Assembly (NCBI GenBank): GCA_025716815.1
Contig: JAIXMN010000015.1
Span: forward strand, 553,501-617,500
Source: Dichotomocladium elegans
Taxonomy: Eukaryota; Mucoromycota; Mucoromycetes; Mucorales; Lichtheimiaceae
Length of the DNA: 64,000 bases
Reading direction: 5' to 3'
Shown: positions 44,020 through 55,071 of the stretch, one piece after another
Layout of the letters: each line of letters begins with the position of its first letter
Position numbering within the stretch: the stretch's first letter is position 1
Notes under the pieces: model-generated
Told to the model about the DNA's origin: nothing
Databases searched by the model: none
Seen by the model: the letters and a program-made list of their open reading frames with translations, nothing else
Translations under genes and position numbers: made by a program

Positions 44020-46149
44020 TAATCCTAAGAGCTTTTTGTATGTCTGTCATTGAATGCGTTCGACTTGAGATGAAATAAACAGGAGTTCGCTGAAATCGGA
44101 GATGTTGCTCCGCAGTGTCTTCTTCATTCGGCGCGCTGGCTTCCAGATTCTCTCTCACAGACTCTGGCAAAACTCGTGTTCATCGCTGCTAACCACAATA
44201 CAGTTGCTTGACATTAACCTTGCAGGCTGTCATGAAGGTAGTGCTGACAGAATCCGCCATCTGGAACATGTTGGGGAATGTTGCTCAGGCTCAGTATTGG
44301 CAGTCCTCGAGGGCGTATCTGTATGAGCATCCTTAATGGCCTTGGTCGACGGCTTGGCATTCTCGTGCATGGTCTTCCTCCGGGGAAACTATGATGCAAG
44401 ACTATATGATCGAGGAGCTCCCTGGGAGTCGAAGCCATGGCCGTGCACGAGGATATGGTGCGACAGTTCGTATGTGTGCATAGTACATATATACATAAGA
44501 TCAGTTCTGTAAAGTTTTGATCCTTTGCATGTGCCGCCGATGTTGTCAGGCCCACCTGATTTCAAAACATTTGCGTATATTGTGGATTTCCCAAAACGGA
44601 GGAAACAGCACTGGAAGCCAAAATACGGCGACGACTTTGCAAGCGTCGATGGTATTTGCTATGTAACACACCTTCTTGCCTCTCATTTATACCTTCGCGA
44701 TTATTCTTACCTCTCCAATGACCAGACCGATACATTCATATTTCGTAAGCGCTGTTGTGAGTGTATTGCAGCCTATCAACAAAATGATCGGTCGGGATCA
44801 ATTTATCTTGTCCCGAAACCCCGATCCGGAATGCTAAGCTACCCCACATTCATCCCAAACAGTATGCAAATGCTAGTTTGACAAAGCGTTGGCGGAAAAA
44901 GACCGGGAAAATTCGACAAGAACCAGAAAGTCCATGTTCACAGCAAATACAATGTTATGTAACCGAAAGGGAAAGCGAGTGAGGCAGTGTGGAGAGACGA
45001 AGTGTGCAGAAAGGGATTTTGGTCCAAGTAAAAGCAGCACGTGATCATGCTCTTTGGATAAAAATTACAGAAATGCTGCTGCGCAAAGCTTTACATCCTT
45101 TTCCCGATTCCCAACACTGTCAACAATGGCGCCATCGCAGCTTTACTTTTTCTCATGGTATGTCTTCTTTATCCCTCTTGACAAAGCGCTGGTGTAGTCT
45201 CTGACATTGGCAAGCAACCCAAAAGCTGTTGGAAAGACAATCAACAGCAAGAAGGGATAGTTGGTGTTGTGTCATACCATTGACTTATCATGCAGAAATC
45301 GATGTTAAGAAGATAAGTCCAACGAACATACCGGAATGAAATGCGTGATCATGTTTAAGCAATTTTCATCTAGGAAACAGAGCAAGCACACATGAAGAAG
45401 CTATTTCATGGCGCAACCTCAGCGGTGAAGAGGGATGGACAATGGACAATGTCCAGGGAACAGTTGCTGTCCGCAGCATCATCTTGGTTGTTGCTTCCGT
45501 CTCTTGGGCGATGAACGAACTAGTCATCCATTTTGGTAGGTCCTTCTCGCATGCCTGCTCTTCTTCCTCCCGTTTCGCTGTACTTCATTATTGAAGCAAG
45601 TGGGATGGGTGCATTGGTCAAGCTAGATAGGCTGATACTTTGATTAATTTGTAGTGGTTGTGATCTGTCTGGGGTGGAGGAACAGCGTATCTTACTCTTC
45701 TATTTCTTGGCGTAGAAGCTCATTGGTACTCTTTGATATCCCGCCGCCCCTTGTGATACCTCAGATTATCCCTTTTTTTACATTTCTTTCCCTACCCTCC
45801 TGGCAAAGGTAAAGGAAACAAGATAGATGCGCAACTTTCTCTTCGCTAACTGCTTTATTGATTTATTGCCTGCTCATCATAATTTGGCTGTAGAATGGTG
45901 CACGCTCAATGATTTTCTTACTGTGTTGTCTATGACAGCAAAGATCAGAAGAAAGGAGAGCATTTGAGATGCGTACATGACATCCTATTTAAGGTATTTT
46001 GATTTAAGAAGAAACACTTTAAATGTATCAAGTGGTCTGATTGCTTTATAGTGTATAGTCAAGCTCCCCCTAAAGAGCCTCTGAACTTGAGGCGCGGTCG
46101 TCCATCTCCTCAAGTGTGTTATCCAAGTGACAACGGAGAGAGAAGCCTA
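44020..46149. other. Gene-poor interval with degenerate sequence
   Basis: No intact gene was recognised. A 118-codon plus frame at 44525-44881 and a 113-codon minus frame at 44214-44555 overlap and lack family similarity. They may be remnants linked to the transposase fragment. The rest appears non-coding. Confidence 0.45.
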
Positions 46150-46752
46150 GTGATCTAACCACTTTATCTTAGAAACAAAAACACGGAATTGAATGCTTTC
46201 TTTGGTTGTACCACCGACAGTTCAGAGCAATGCCAGCCTGACGACAAACGGGAGAGAGATGTTCTCTCGCTGCTTGCATCAATTCCTTTCTCAGGTATGG
46301 TTGCTGCATGATCGTTGCACTGCGTTCAGAGATCTAATCACACTTTCAAATCTACGGCTCTGTCCATTCTTGGGTTGCCGTTCTATCTCACCATGATGCT
46401 TTGCCTCTCGCTGAAGCGTAAGGCTCCTTTAGTGCTTTGACCCATGCCAGTTGCCATGGGTGACAGAGATTTGCGTTTTACAAGCAGGAATCTCCTACAT
46501 ACAAAAGTAAGCTGAATGAAGAAACCCAAGAACGACGGTCAATAATCTAACCACTCTTTTAACCTATATCCATGGTATTGTCAAATGAAGATTCCCTCAA
46601 GTCCGGTTGCATGCCACACGACGTATTACAGTGTGATCCATGGCCGTAGACAGAGGAAGAGAGAGACCTAGCTTCTCTCTAAGCAATGACGACCGCTTCA
46701 TGATGTAAGTTTCTCTGACCAGTGCAGAAGAGATACCCAGTGATCTAACAAC
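46150..46752. repeat. Diverged repeat units marked by a GTGATCTAACCAC motif
   Basis: Variants of GTGATCTAACCAC occur at 46150, 46330, 46541 and 46740, roughly 180-210 bp apart. Adjacent purine-rich text (GAGAGA with CCTAG or CCCAG) recurs with some of them. This looks like an old tandem array that has drifted heavily. No coding role is evident. Confidence 0.4.
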
Positions 46753-47000
46753 CTGTTCAACATGCATAGACAATGGACACTCATCGCAGTACCGGTGCAT
46801 GTCCCGCGACGTAAGGGTGTCACAACGTAGCTTCGAAGCGGGCATATTCGACACTTTCCCAGCGTAGATCTTTCAGATTTGCGTTGGGAGGTTAGGAATG
46901 TGCTCTTTTTCGAGGTCGCGTTGGAGATGCAGTTACGCCGTGGGCCGTGCACGACGACCCAAGACCATCGCCAGGAGAGTTTCGGGGAATAATGTATGCA

Positions 47001-47044
47001 AATCTCCAAACCCATAACTTAAATGTTATGCGTTTGGAGATTTG
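47001..47044. repeat. 44-bp hairpin palindrome
   Basis: AAATCTCCAAAC and GTTTGGAGATTT form a perfect 12-bp stem. It extends after one C/C mismatch by CATAAC/GTTATG around a TTAAAT loop. It lies between two repeat-rich stretches and could be a transposon end, a replication hairpin or a terminator. Confidence 0.75.
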
Positions 47045-47315
47045 GATAGATTATTCGTCGACGCTCTGTTGGGGATGATCTTGGGCCGTCGGCTGGGCCG
47101 ACAACGCCAGCGGGAGATGTTCCTGCAGGATGTCATATTTTACAAGGTATTGTTTATTTGATGACCGCTTAATGGTCCCAGCGAGACAGCCGTTCTTTAT
47201 TAAATTAAATGGAAATCGTGGTTTCCCTTGTAGATCGGTTGAACATGGCAGCCGACGTATACAGTGCGGCCATAACCGAATACCGCGAGAGAGAGGCGTT
47301 GACTCTCGCAGCCAG

Positions 47316-47550
47316 TGCACCATTCGTTTCGAGGTATGTTCCATGAATATCCAGAAGACGTCCACGGTACAGTGTCTAATGAATGGGCATCTGATAGAGC
47401 GACAGATACGGCAATAATCGGGCGGCACGCCTTGCACCATTCGTTTCGAGGTATGTTCCGTGAATAATCTAGAAGACGTCCACAGCACAGTAGTTAAAGA
47501 ATGGATATCTGATAGACCGGCAGATACGGCAATAATCGGACGACATGCCT
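47316..47550. repeat. Two-copy tandem repeat of about 117 bp
   Basis: Units begin TGCACCATTCG at 47316 and TGCACC at 47433, and the next TGCACC is at 47551. Both carry TTTCGAGGTATGTTCC, AGAAGACGTCCAC and CAGATACGGCAATAATCGG at the same spacing, with about 10-15 percent divergence. The 169-codon minus frame spanning it (47051-47560) reads the copies in different frames, so it is probably not a gene. Confidence 0.8.
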
Positions 47551-47560
47551 TGCACCGCAC

Positions 47561-48935
47561 ACTTTACCTCCATCTTATCTATCTCCAACCTCCCTTGTAC
47601 TTCTACATCATCTCCTAGATCTATATGACTACATCATTTCTCCTATGGCTTGAATGATCTCCCACATATATCTGTACTTGACTACATCGCACTTATTAAG
47701 ACTGCCATATTAAACGTCAATGAGGCATCCTGAGTCTCGCGTATTGAAATTTTATCCTTTTTTCGAGTTGCCCACGCGCAAACAAGTTGTCCTCGCAAAA
47801 TCTCTGTGATCAGGAAGACCCACTGGGTATGTTCCAATTGGGGGACGTCCTAGAAGAAATTTCCCATCATTAATGCATGCGAAATGGTTGTAAGAATTCA
47901 ATCGCATGCGTAGTGCAACTGGTCTCTCTTCCTTCTGAGGGATCTTCATTCCTAATACCACCTTTATTCATCGTATGGATGCCTTTTACCTTACAATTGA
48001 AGAAACAGGTACTTTCTAAGATTGCCTTGTTGAAGTATCTTGTGCGGTTTGGAAGAATTTTCTTTTAGCAGTAGAATGTGCCAACCCTTGGTTGTCATTT
48101 GACCAGAAGCAGAAAGTGTCTATTGGATAGTATTGTGCGGTCCGGCAGAAATTCTGGCCCATGGTCAAGCTGTGCTTCTTATTACCCATCCCTTGTATTT
48201 TATAATCAGACACATAGTGGAGTTACGCGTACATCGATGCCTTTACGAAAAGGACAATTGCGAATGGTGTATTGTTGATATAATCAAGTTTCTGTCACAA
48301 ATATACCACCAAGGAGCACCGATGTGTTTTGGAGCATTTATTTATTTTATATCACTTCACTTGACACGCGAGTTGCTAGAGTATCTGCCATGGTCTCGGG
48401 AGAGTAAAAGGAATAATTTAACATAATAACCATTTTATTCCTATTCATGCACACAAGAGAAACATCCAGATACGGTACAGGACCCCCTCCTCATGGGTGA
48501 AAAGGTCAAGTTGAGAAAAGGGGAAATAGGATAGGTGGTTTATCAAATACTAAGAAAGTCAGAAAATTAAAAAGATGTCGTTGACTTCAGGACGTACACT
48601 CCATTGGGGCCATTTTCTAGGGTGTTAAGAGGGCATCCAAACCTATCGAAATGGGGCCCTAATCAAAGAAAAGCATATTGACCAAAGATTTGGACCAAGA
48701 ACAGGACTGTGTTTCAGTATGGCGTATATGGTCATCATCTCATGCAACCGGTGCACGCCGTTCAAGATCAGCTTGACCTTGGGGCGGTAATACTTTCCTC
48801 AAGTCCCTTCACGGCTGAAACCGCCACTATATGCATCCTTGCTATTGTATCAACGGGCGGCAGAGTTTTTGACGATGAGCGGCTTGGGAGTAAATCCGAG
48901 CAGATCTTACCAACTCGCCACGGGACGACTGAGGA
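47561..48935. other. Gene-poor interval, no gene supported
   Basis: Only short frames without recognisable motifs are present (for example 48133-48426 and 48709-48957, plus). Nothing else was seen. Confidence 0.5.
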
Positions 48936-50248
48936 TCAAATGGACATTGCTTTGTAGTACTCTGCTTCATCACGCATGAGGATTGAGCCTTTAAATTGCT
49001 TGTATATCCACTTCAGCTGAGTAGCTGAGATCGAGTCTTGTGGATAACTATTCATTTGCCAGCATTGCGATCTTCTTTTCAAATGCTGCAACCTTTTCTT
49101 GCACACAATATCTTTATCAATCTCTTGCTGTTTTCCTTTCTTTCCCATCAACCTGCTTGTCTCATATGAGCATTTCGTGTATATTCGCATTTTCGGCCTC
49201 AATAATAACAGCAATTGGGGCGGCGTAAACATCCTTGCTGAGAAGCTCACCAAGACGGACGGAGTGCTCTCTTTCCTTCTCCGTTATCGGTCGCGTAAAA
49301 ACCTGATGGGGCCATTTGTCCCTATCATTTTCTTTCACCTGAAAACAATTAGCGATGGGGTGTGTAAAAAACCCTGACACCTGTGACACAGCTTCCGGTC
49401 ATGATTCCTTTTCGGGAAAGCTGCCCCTTTCATGGCCAAATTTATGGCAATAGCGGCATGCCTCCTACTATAGTCTGAGTGTCGTTAAGGACTGCACCCG
49501 TGCTACGGCAGTGGCCGGTGTACAGGCTTCGCAGGTATCGAAGGCAACAATGTAGTCTGCTTCTGATGCAAGGCGAGTGCACTTGCAGAAGTACTTCTCG
49601 TAAAGTCAGCCCAAACTTGAGCGGTAGATGAAGCAGACCCTGAGGTTGAGGTGCTTGGCGTAGGTGAGGCTGGCAATGATGTAGGCAGGAGATCGTTAGG
49701 CATATTGGAAAGTCACATTTTTATTGGATCAATTCCTCACAGACATCCCCAACTTGTCGTGGATAAAAGCCAATACACCGCCACGATAGCTGTGCATTCC
49801 CCCCCCAAGCGGACTGCTCACGAAGGATGACGCCAGATGTAAACGTTTCAGAGTTGTTCAATTCCTCCGTCCCCGTGATGACAGCCCAAATGAAGTGAGC
49901 GCTTTCTGTTTACCCACGATCATCCGCCTTGCTGCCTATGTTTATTTTGTCCGAATCTTCTATCAGAAGAATAAGGTCATGGCTTGTTTGACTGGCGTTT
50001 TAACAGTCATTTGATACAGTCCCGATTTTGCTAATAACAAAAGCATGTTTATGGAAAGTATGTTGCGTAGAGTCGATAATGACCACTATGTCAGACATGT
50101 GCGAAGGAGGAAGGAAGCCTCCGAAGGCGGGAAAAACCTTCTCCGCATATATAATGTAACGAATACAGGTGGAAATGGTGCAGTGCTGGACCTTTCGATA
50201 CATAGATCGGGTTTTAAGCTCGTCTGGTCCGCCCGGGTAGGAATACAA
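48936..50248 (-). pseudogene. Possible retroelement Gag/ORF1 remnant
   Basis: On the minus strand broken frames follow in a plausible order. A segment around IVVIIDSTQHTF comes first (50000-50248), then a Ser/Thr/Ala-rich stretch (49503-49703). A damaged zinc-knuckle-like sequence follows near 49440 (CRYCHKFGHERGS, with the last Cys lost), then a charged helix (ENDRDKWPHQ to EKEREHS) and a basic segment (KKGKQQEIDKD). The order resembles a retrotransposon gag or LINE ORF1, but no reverse transcriptase is nearby and the assignment is tentative. Confidence 0.3.
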
Positions 50249-50658
50249 GAATGAAACTTATTCCAAGACTGTCAGCGAAATTTTAGGTTGTGCGGGGGCC
50301 TGGAGATTCGGTTCTCCATGCGGAACGACGAGTGTCCATGTGCTTTGTTCATCACAATAGTAGCACAGGGTGCCACCTTGTAGTCGGCGTTGTAGAAGTG
50401 CACAAGAGGTCTCTGGTCCTTTTTTTATTGCATCGAGAAAAAACTATGTATACATCAACAGCATATGTAAAAAAAACAGCGCCTATATAGACAAGTCGAT
50501 AAAGAAAAGAGAGGGGTAGAGTGGAGTGGGTAAAATTAAAAGAGGATGTGCGAAATGTCGTGTGTATGAGAGGGATGGCGTGTACTTTTTTCTTTTTCTT
50601 TTTTGGATATGCGTATGTGTGCCACAACGATTTCCAAGGGTACTGTTCCCCCATTCCT

Positions 50659-51366
50659 TTACTCTGGGGCACCAACATCATCATCAAAATCGAGATCAAA
50701 GTCGTCTTCGTCGCAGGCGTCGTTGCCATTGCTTTTACGAGGATTTTTAGACACTGCACGGAATGCAGAGGAACCTTTTTGGTGGCTATAGCGATTCATC
50801 CATTGTCGTAACATTTTCTGTGCGACCATCTTGCCACGCAAGTTATCGGCATCAGCCCGGAGACGTTCGTTTTCGATGCGAAGCTCCTGGACTTGTCGTT
50901 CAAGCACAGCTTTTTTCTCGGAAAGCACAATAATCAACTGTCGCATATCGTTCTGCTGTTGATTCTTCTTTTGACGGTATTTTGCGGAAGCTGCCTTGTT
51001 ACGCATTCGGCGTTCCTGGAGGGTCAGAGGCACCGGGTTGCTGTGTGGATAGGGTGATGCTGGAGGAGACGAGAAATCGAAGTCTTCCGGTGAAGTCGGA
51101 GGCGAGCCAAGCTGTGGTAGTTGTTCATAAGGAAAGTAGCGCGAGGATGATTTGTTATTAGCGGAAGGTGGGGGTGAAGGCGGGAAGATCGGTGCGGCAG
51201 TAGTTGTTATAGCTGAGATGGACATGGGGCGGTTTTGCTGGAGCACAGAAGTAGGTCTCGTCATCTCAGCAGATGGGCTGAGAACGGCGGGAATAATAGT
51301 ACTGGTGCTAGCAGGAGATGGAGGATTAGAAGCAATAGAATTGCGGTGAAGCGAAGAGCTGTCCAT
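50659..51366 (-). CDS. bZIP transcription factor
   Basis: This single coding exon encodes 235 aa. A Ser/Pro-rich N-terminal half is followed by a basic region at residues 119-136 (RRMRNKAASAKYRQKKN, with the N-x7-R core) and a leucine-zipper helix to about 178. The protein ends in an acidic tail (218-235, DEDDFDLDFDDD). It should dimerise and bind DNA in the nucleus. The basic region resembles the group that includes yeast and Neurospora amino-acid and sulphur regulators, but the target is not predictable. The ATG follows TTATTTCAG directly, so a 5'-UTR intron may end there. A TATAAATA box at 51434-51427 supports the orientation. The NagZ-GNAT gene lies divergently 1 kb away. Confidence 0.88.
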   Translation of the reverse strand: MDSSSLHRNSIASNPPSPASTSTIIPAVLSPSAEMTRPTSVLQQNRPMSISAITTTAAPIFPPSPPPSANNKSSSRYFPYEQLPQLGSPPTSPEDFDFSSPPASPYPHSNPVPLTLQERRMRNKAASAKYRQKKNQQQNDMRQLIIVLSEKKAVLERQVQELRIENERLRADADNLRGKMVAQKMLRQWMNRYSHQKGSSAFRAVSKNPRKSNGNDACDEDDFDLDFDDDVGAPE

Positions 51367-51426
51367 CTGAAATAAAAATAATTGTAAGAACGAGACGGGG
51401 ATAACGAGCAAGTCGCAGAAGTGGTG

Positions 51427-51434
51427 TATTTATA
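51427..51434 (-). promoter_or_regulatory. TATA box of the bZIP gene
   Basis: The minus strand reads TATAAATA about 65 bp upstream of the chosen ATG, in GC-mixed surroundings. This spacing suits transcription starting near 51400. Confidence 0.55.
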
Positions 51435-52366
51435 CAGCGGAAAATGTCATCTTGCTCTATCCTTTATTTACATCCTATTTACTAATAAGGTTTTATTAAA
51501 AATCCACTGCCCATGACATCCCTGTGGCCTGTTGCCTCATCCTAGTACTGCATGTGTGTGCCAATATAGGATACATTATCTACCTGAGACCTTGCGCTCG
51601 CTCAGATGATTAGCCCAAGGACTGGTTTTTCTCGCGCAAAGCTCAATGCATGTGCACCAGAGGGGTGCATTAATGAATAGCTGCGACACTCCGTCATTAT
51701 ATATTTCCTCAACTGTTTGAGCCCTCACCCTAAGTCGGATGATATGATGCGATTTGTGCCATCCCCATTCTCGAGTCATCTTCTGCTGTTGCCCCCAGCA
51801 GATACCAACTGCCATATGCTGTTTACTCTATTTTTTTTTTTTTTACTTGGGGGGAGGGTTTTAAACTCTATATTTTTTCCTCGAAAATCGTCATAAGTGA
51901 TCAGTTGGCATCCCATGACGCCCATCCATGGAAGTGCTTCCGTCAGTTCGTGTGGTGACGCTGAATCTTGTTTCAGAATAGAGCCAAACAGTCATTTAAC
52001 CATTTCATCCACCTCGCCTCTTTTGCACGAAATTGATCTTTTGTTGAAAGTAAGCCAAATAAACACATGATAACAAAGACGTCGCCGCACGGCCGTAATC
52101 CAAATCTACATTGCATATTCGCTTGTGCGCCCACACGTTGACGCACGCATGCACACATACATAGAACACATCTGTTAGGACCTAGGGATGACTTACTCTG
52201 GCAATAGGGTGGGATTTTTGAGGCTCTAAGCACTAAAGGGAAGGGATGCATAGTGCAACGTTGACTAGACGCTAAATTAAATGCGTCCAGTCCTCTCCAT
52301 ACCCGTTTGTCGACCTCCTGCTCTTCCTTTCTCTTACCCTACACCTGCCTCAGCATATAAAGCAGA
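51435..52366. other. Intergenic region between divergent bZIP and NagZ-GNAT genes
   Basis: No gene is supported. Frames at 51576-51815 and 51973-52251 (minus) lack similarity. A T15 tract lies at about 51830-51844. The promoter of the NagZ-GNAT gene should lie near 52300, where CCTC-rich text precedes the ATG. Confidence 0.5.
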
Positions 52367-54880
52367 ATGACTGTCATCACGGACACAAAGGAAATCGGCC
52401 AACTCTTTGTATGTGGCTTCGACGGCCTGGAGCCCACACAGGGAATCATCGACCTCATTGAGAATCACAATCTCGGTTCCATCATTCTTTTCTCGCGAAA
52501 CATCGAATCGCCTGCCCAGGTCCGACATTTGACATCCACACTTCAGAAGATTGCGCATAAGGCAGGGCACACGCGGCCACTGCTTATCGCAGTTGATCAA
52601 GAAAATGGCGTTGTGCGGCGCCTTGGACACAGCGCAACGTATCTGCCGGGCAACATGGCACTTGGTGCGCTAAGATCTGCGGTAGCAGCGAAGCATGTTG
52701 CGGCTGCGACGGCGCAGGAACTGTTGGCGCTTGGTATGAACTGGAACCTTGCGCCCTCGGTGGATGTTAATAACAATCCGCTGAACCCGGTGATTGGTGT
52801 TCGGTCGTTCGGCGAAGACCCTGAAGAAGTGGCTCGTTTCGGAATGGCTCAGGTGCTCGGATACCATTCGGGCAACGTTGCGACAAGCATAAAGCATTTC
52901 CCAGGCCATGGGGACACCGCAACCGACTCGCATTTGTGTGTTCCAGTAATCAAAAAGACCGTTGACGAACTCAGAGCGACAGAGCTCGTCCCTTTTAAAA
53001 AAATCATGTCCACTGCAAGCTCCATCATGATCTCGCATGTGTCCCTGCCTCGCCTCGGTTCCACACAGGTATCCAGCCTAGCCCCTGAAATAATCAGGGG
53101 TCTTCTCCGAAAGGACATGGGGTACCAAGGACTTGTCGTGACTGATTGCTTGGAAATGGACGCGGTCAAAGACACTATCGGTTTTCCTGAAGCCGCTCTG
53201 TTAGCATTCAAGGCAGGAAATGATATGGCCATGATCTCCCACACTCACGATTTCCAGATCAGATCCATAAAGCGGGTCCAAGAAGCCGGACTTGATTTAG
53301 AGGAATCGGTCAGCCGGGTGGCAAAATTCAAGGATAGGTTCCTGAGTTGGGATAGTGTATTTGCCGAGAGACCACAGCTATCCTATAAGACGTTGAGCAA
53401 GACGCTGTACGACCGCATTCCAACAGTCGTTCGGAACCGCTCAAAGCTGCTGCCTATCCGACCAGAGCCGAAAGATCACATCTTGTTCCTCGCGGCGCAT
53501 GTCCCGACAACCCTAGCTATCGACTCAGAGATAGAGCCATTCAATTCTTTCCATGCGTCCTTGATCCGCCGACACGCTAACGTCGAGTATATCGTCTACA
53601 ACGAATCTTCCTTGGACGTGTCAGACGCCATTCGTCGCGCAGACTATGTGATTCTCGGAACGGCAAATGCAAATCTTCATCCGTTCCAGGTCCGGATGGT
53701 TCAGCAAGCCCATGCGCTCGCAAAAGATCGTCTGGCCGTCGTTGCAGTCATTAACCCTTATGATCTCATGGCATTCCCTGATATTAATACTTACCTGGTC
53801 ACATATGAGTATACCCCACCCGCGCACGAGGCGGCGATAAGAACTATTTTTGGAGAGACAATCCCTACAAGCAGACTACCCGTGACTATTCCAGGAGTTG
53901 CAGCTGTTGATACAAGACCTGCATATGATATTAAGGCGTACATGTCATCAGACCACCTTCAAGGTGTGACTGATCTCTGGCACGAAGTCTATGGCAAAGA
54001 ATGGCCACTCTCATCGGCCAAACTAGATCGGGTATTGCGTACTGCGACATCGAGCAGACATTTTGTGGCAATCGATTTGGCTGGGTTTGTGATAGGGTTT
54101 GTCGCAACACAGATAGTCCTTGAGGATGCGGAATCTGAGAAGCGCCATGGCGAACTCATGCTCCTTCTTGTCTCGCCTAGCGAGCGTAATCGCGGTATCG
54201 GCACGCAGCTGTACGAGAAGGCGATGTCATACCTGAAGGGATCGAGCACTACCTTGCGACTTGGAGCGACAATGCCCCGCTTTTTCCCAGGCGTACCGGA
54301 AGACAATGCATCCAATGCCGTCTTCTTCAAGCATCGCGGGTGGGATATATCGCAAGAGCTCATATATGACCTTCAGGGAGACCTCGAGGACTACGAGATC
54401 CCAACAGATATCCAAATGCAGATGGTGAAAGAGCGTATCGTATTTGAGCGGATCAAGCCCTCGCAAATAGAAGAGCTCTGCATGTTCCAGAAACATTACT
54501 TTCCGTTCTGGCTAGGCACATATAAGCATCATGCCGAGCTGGGTGACTATCAGGATCTGATCGTTGCGCGTCGAGAGGGCAAGATCGTCGGCAGTCTGAT
54601 ACTCAACACAACACATGTCTCTCACCCAGACCGTGGCGATCTTATCTGGACCGACGAAACACTTTTTGGAGAAGCAAGTGGAGGCATGGCTTGTGTCGGT
54701 GTAGCTTCAGAAGAACGTGGTCGAGGAATCGGGAGAGGGCTCGTTGCCAAAGCAAATGAGCTACTGAAGCAACGTGGCGTGAGAAAAGCGTATGTAGACT
54801 GGGTCGAACTCGTTGACTTTTACGGTCGTGCGGGCTACCGACCCTGGAGAAGCTATCGCACTGCGACGATGAGGATGTAG
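52367..54880 (+). CDS. GH3 NagZ-type beta-N-acetylglucosaminidase fused to two GNAT domains
   Basis: This intronless gene encodes 837 aa. Residues 1-345 are a NagZ-type GH3 barrel: AVDQENG, the KHFPGHGDTATDSH loop (176-189, with the Asp187-His189 acid/base pair of NagZ enzymes) and the nucleophile Asp260 in VVTDCLEMD. A GH3 second domain follows (about 370-510). Two GNAT acetyltransferase modules come next, with acetyl-CoA motifs SERNRGIGTQLYEKA (about 605) and EERGRGIGRGLVAKA (about 785). There is no signal peptide, so it is probably cytosolic. A Rhizomucor miehei enzyme of this class is, as I recall, known to release GlcNAc and acetylate glucosamine, implying recycling of chitin-derived amino sugars. 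Confidence 0.95.
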   Translation: MTVITDTKEIGQLFVCGFDGLEPTQGIIDLIENHNLGSIILFSRNIESPAQVRHLTSTLQKIAHKAGHTRPLLIAVDQENGVVRRLGHSATYLPGNMALGALRSAVAAKHVAAATAQELLALGMNWNLAPSVDVNNNPLNPVIGVRSFGEDPEEVARFGMAQVLGYHSGNVATSIKHFPGHGDTATDSHLCVPVIKKTVDELRATELVPFKKIMSTASSIMISHVSLPRLGSTQVSSLAPEIIRGLLRKDMGYQGLVVTDCLEMDAVKDTIGFPEAALLAFKAGNDMAMISHTHDFQIRSIKRVQEAGLDLEESVSRVAKFKDRFLSWDSVFAERPQLSYKTLSKTLYDRIPTVVRNRSKLLPIRPEPKDHILFLAAHVPTTLAIDSEIEPFNSFHASLIRRHANVEYIVYNESSLDVSDAIRRADYVILGTANANLHPFQVRMVQQAHALAKDRLAVVAVINPYDLMAFPDINTYLVTYEYTPPAHEAAIRTIFGETIPTSRLPVTIPGVAAVDTRPAYDIKAYMSSDHLQGVTDLWHEVYGKEWPLSSAKLDRVLRTATSSRHFVAIDLAGFVIGFVATQIVLEDAESEKRHGELMLLLVSPSERNRGIGTQLYEKAMSYLKGSSTTLRLGATMPRFFPGVPEDNASNAVFFKHRGWDISQELIYDLQGDLEDYEIPTDIQMQMVKERIVFERIKPSQIEELCMFQKHYFPFWLGTYKHHAELGDYQDLIVARREGKIVGSLILNTTHVSHPDRGDLIWTDETLFGEASGGMACVGVASEERGRGIGRGLVAKANELLKQRGVRKAYVDWVELVDFYGRAGYRPWRSYRTATMRM

Positions 54881-55071
54881 ATGCGAAGCGCTTGCTTGTT
54901 TACAATGCACAATTTGCTCTCTTCAGCAATAGCCAATGTTCCCGCCCCTCTCCCCCTACCGGTTTCAGTTAAATTTAATAAACAAGACCACCGCTGTCTT
55001 GTAACCTTTGCAGAAGCATTCATTGATTGACATGTTACGTTTATTTATATACACAACTCAACTCAAAAGTC

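Noticed and set aside
47051..47560. 169-codon minus frame with Cys-rich repeats
   Set aside because: The apparent Cys motifs come from two tandem DNA copies read in different frames, so the protein repeat is not conserved.
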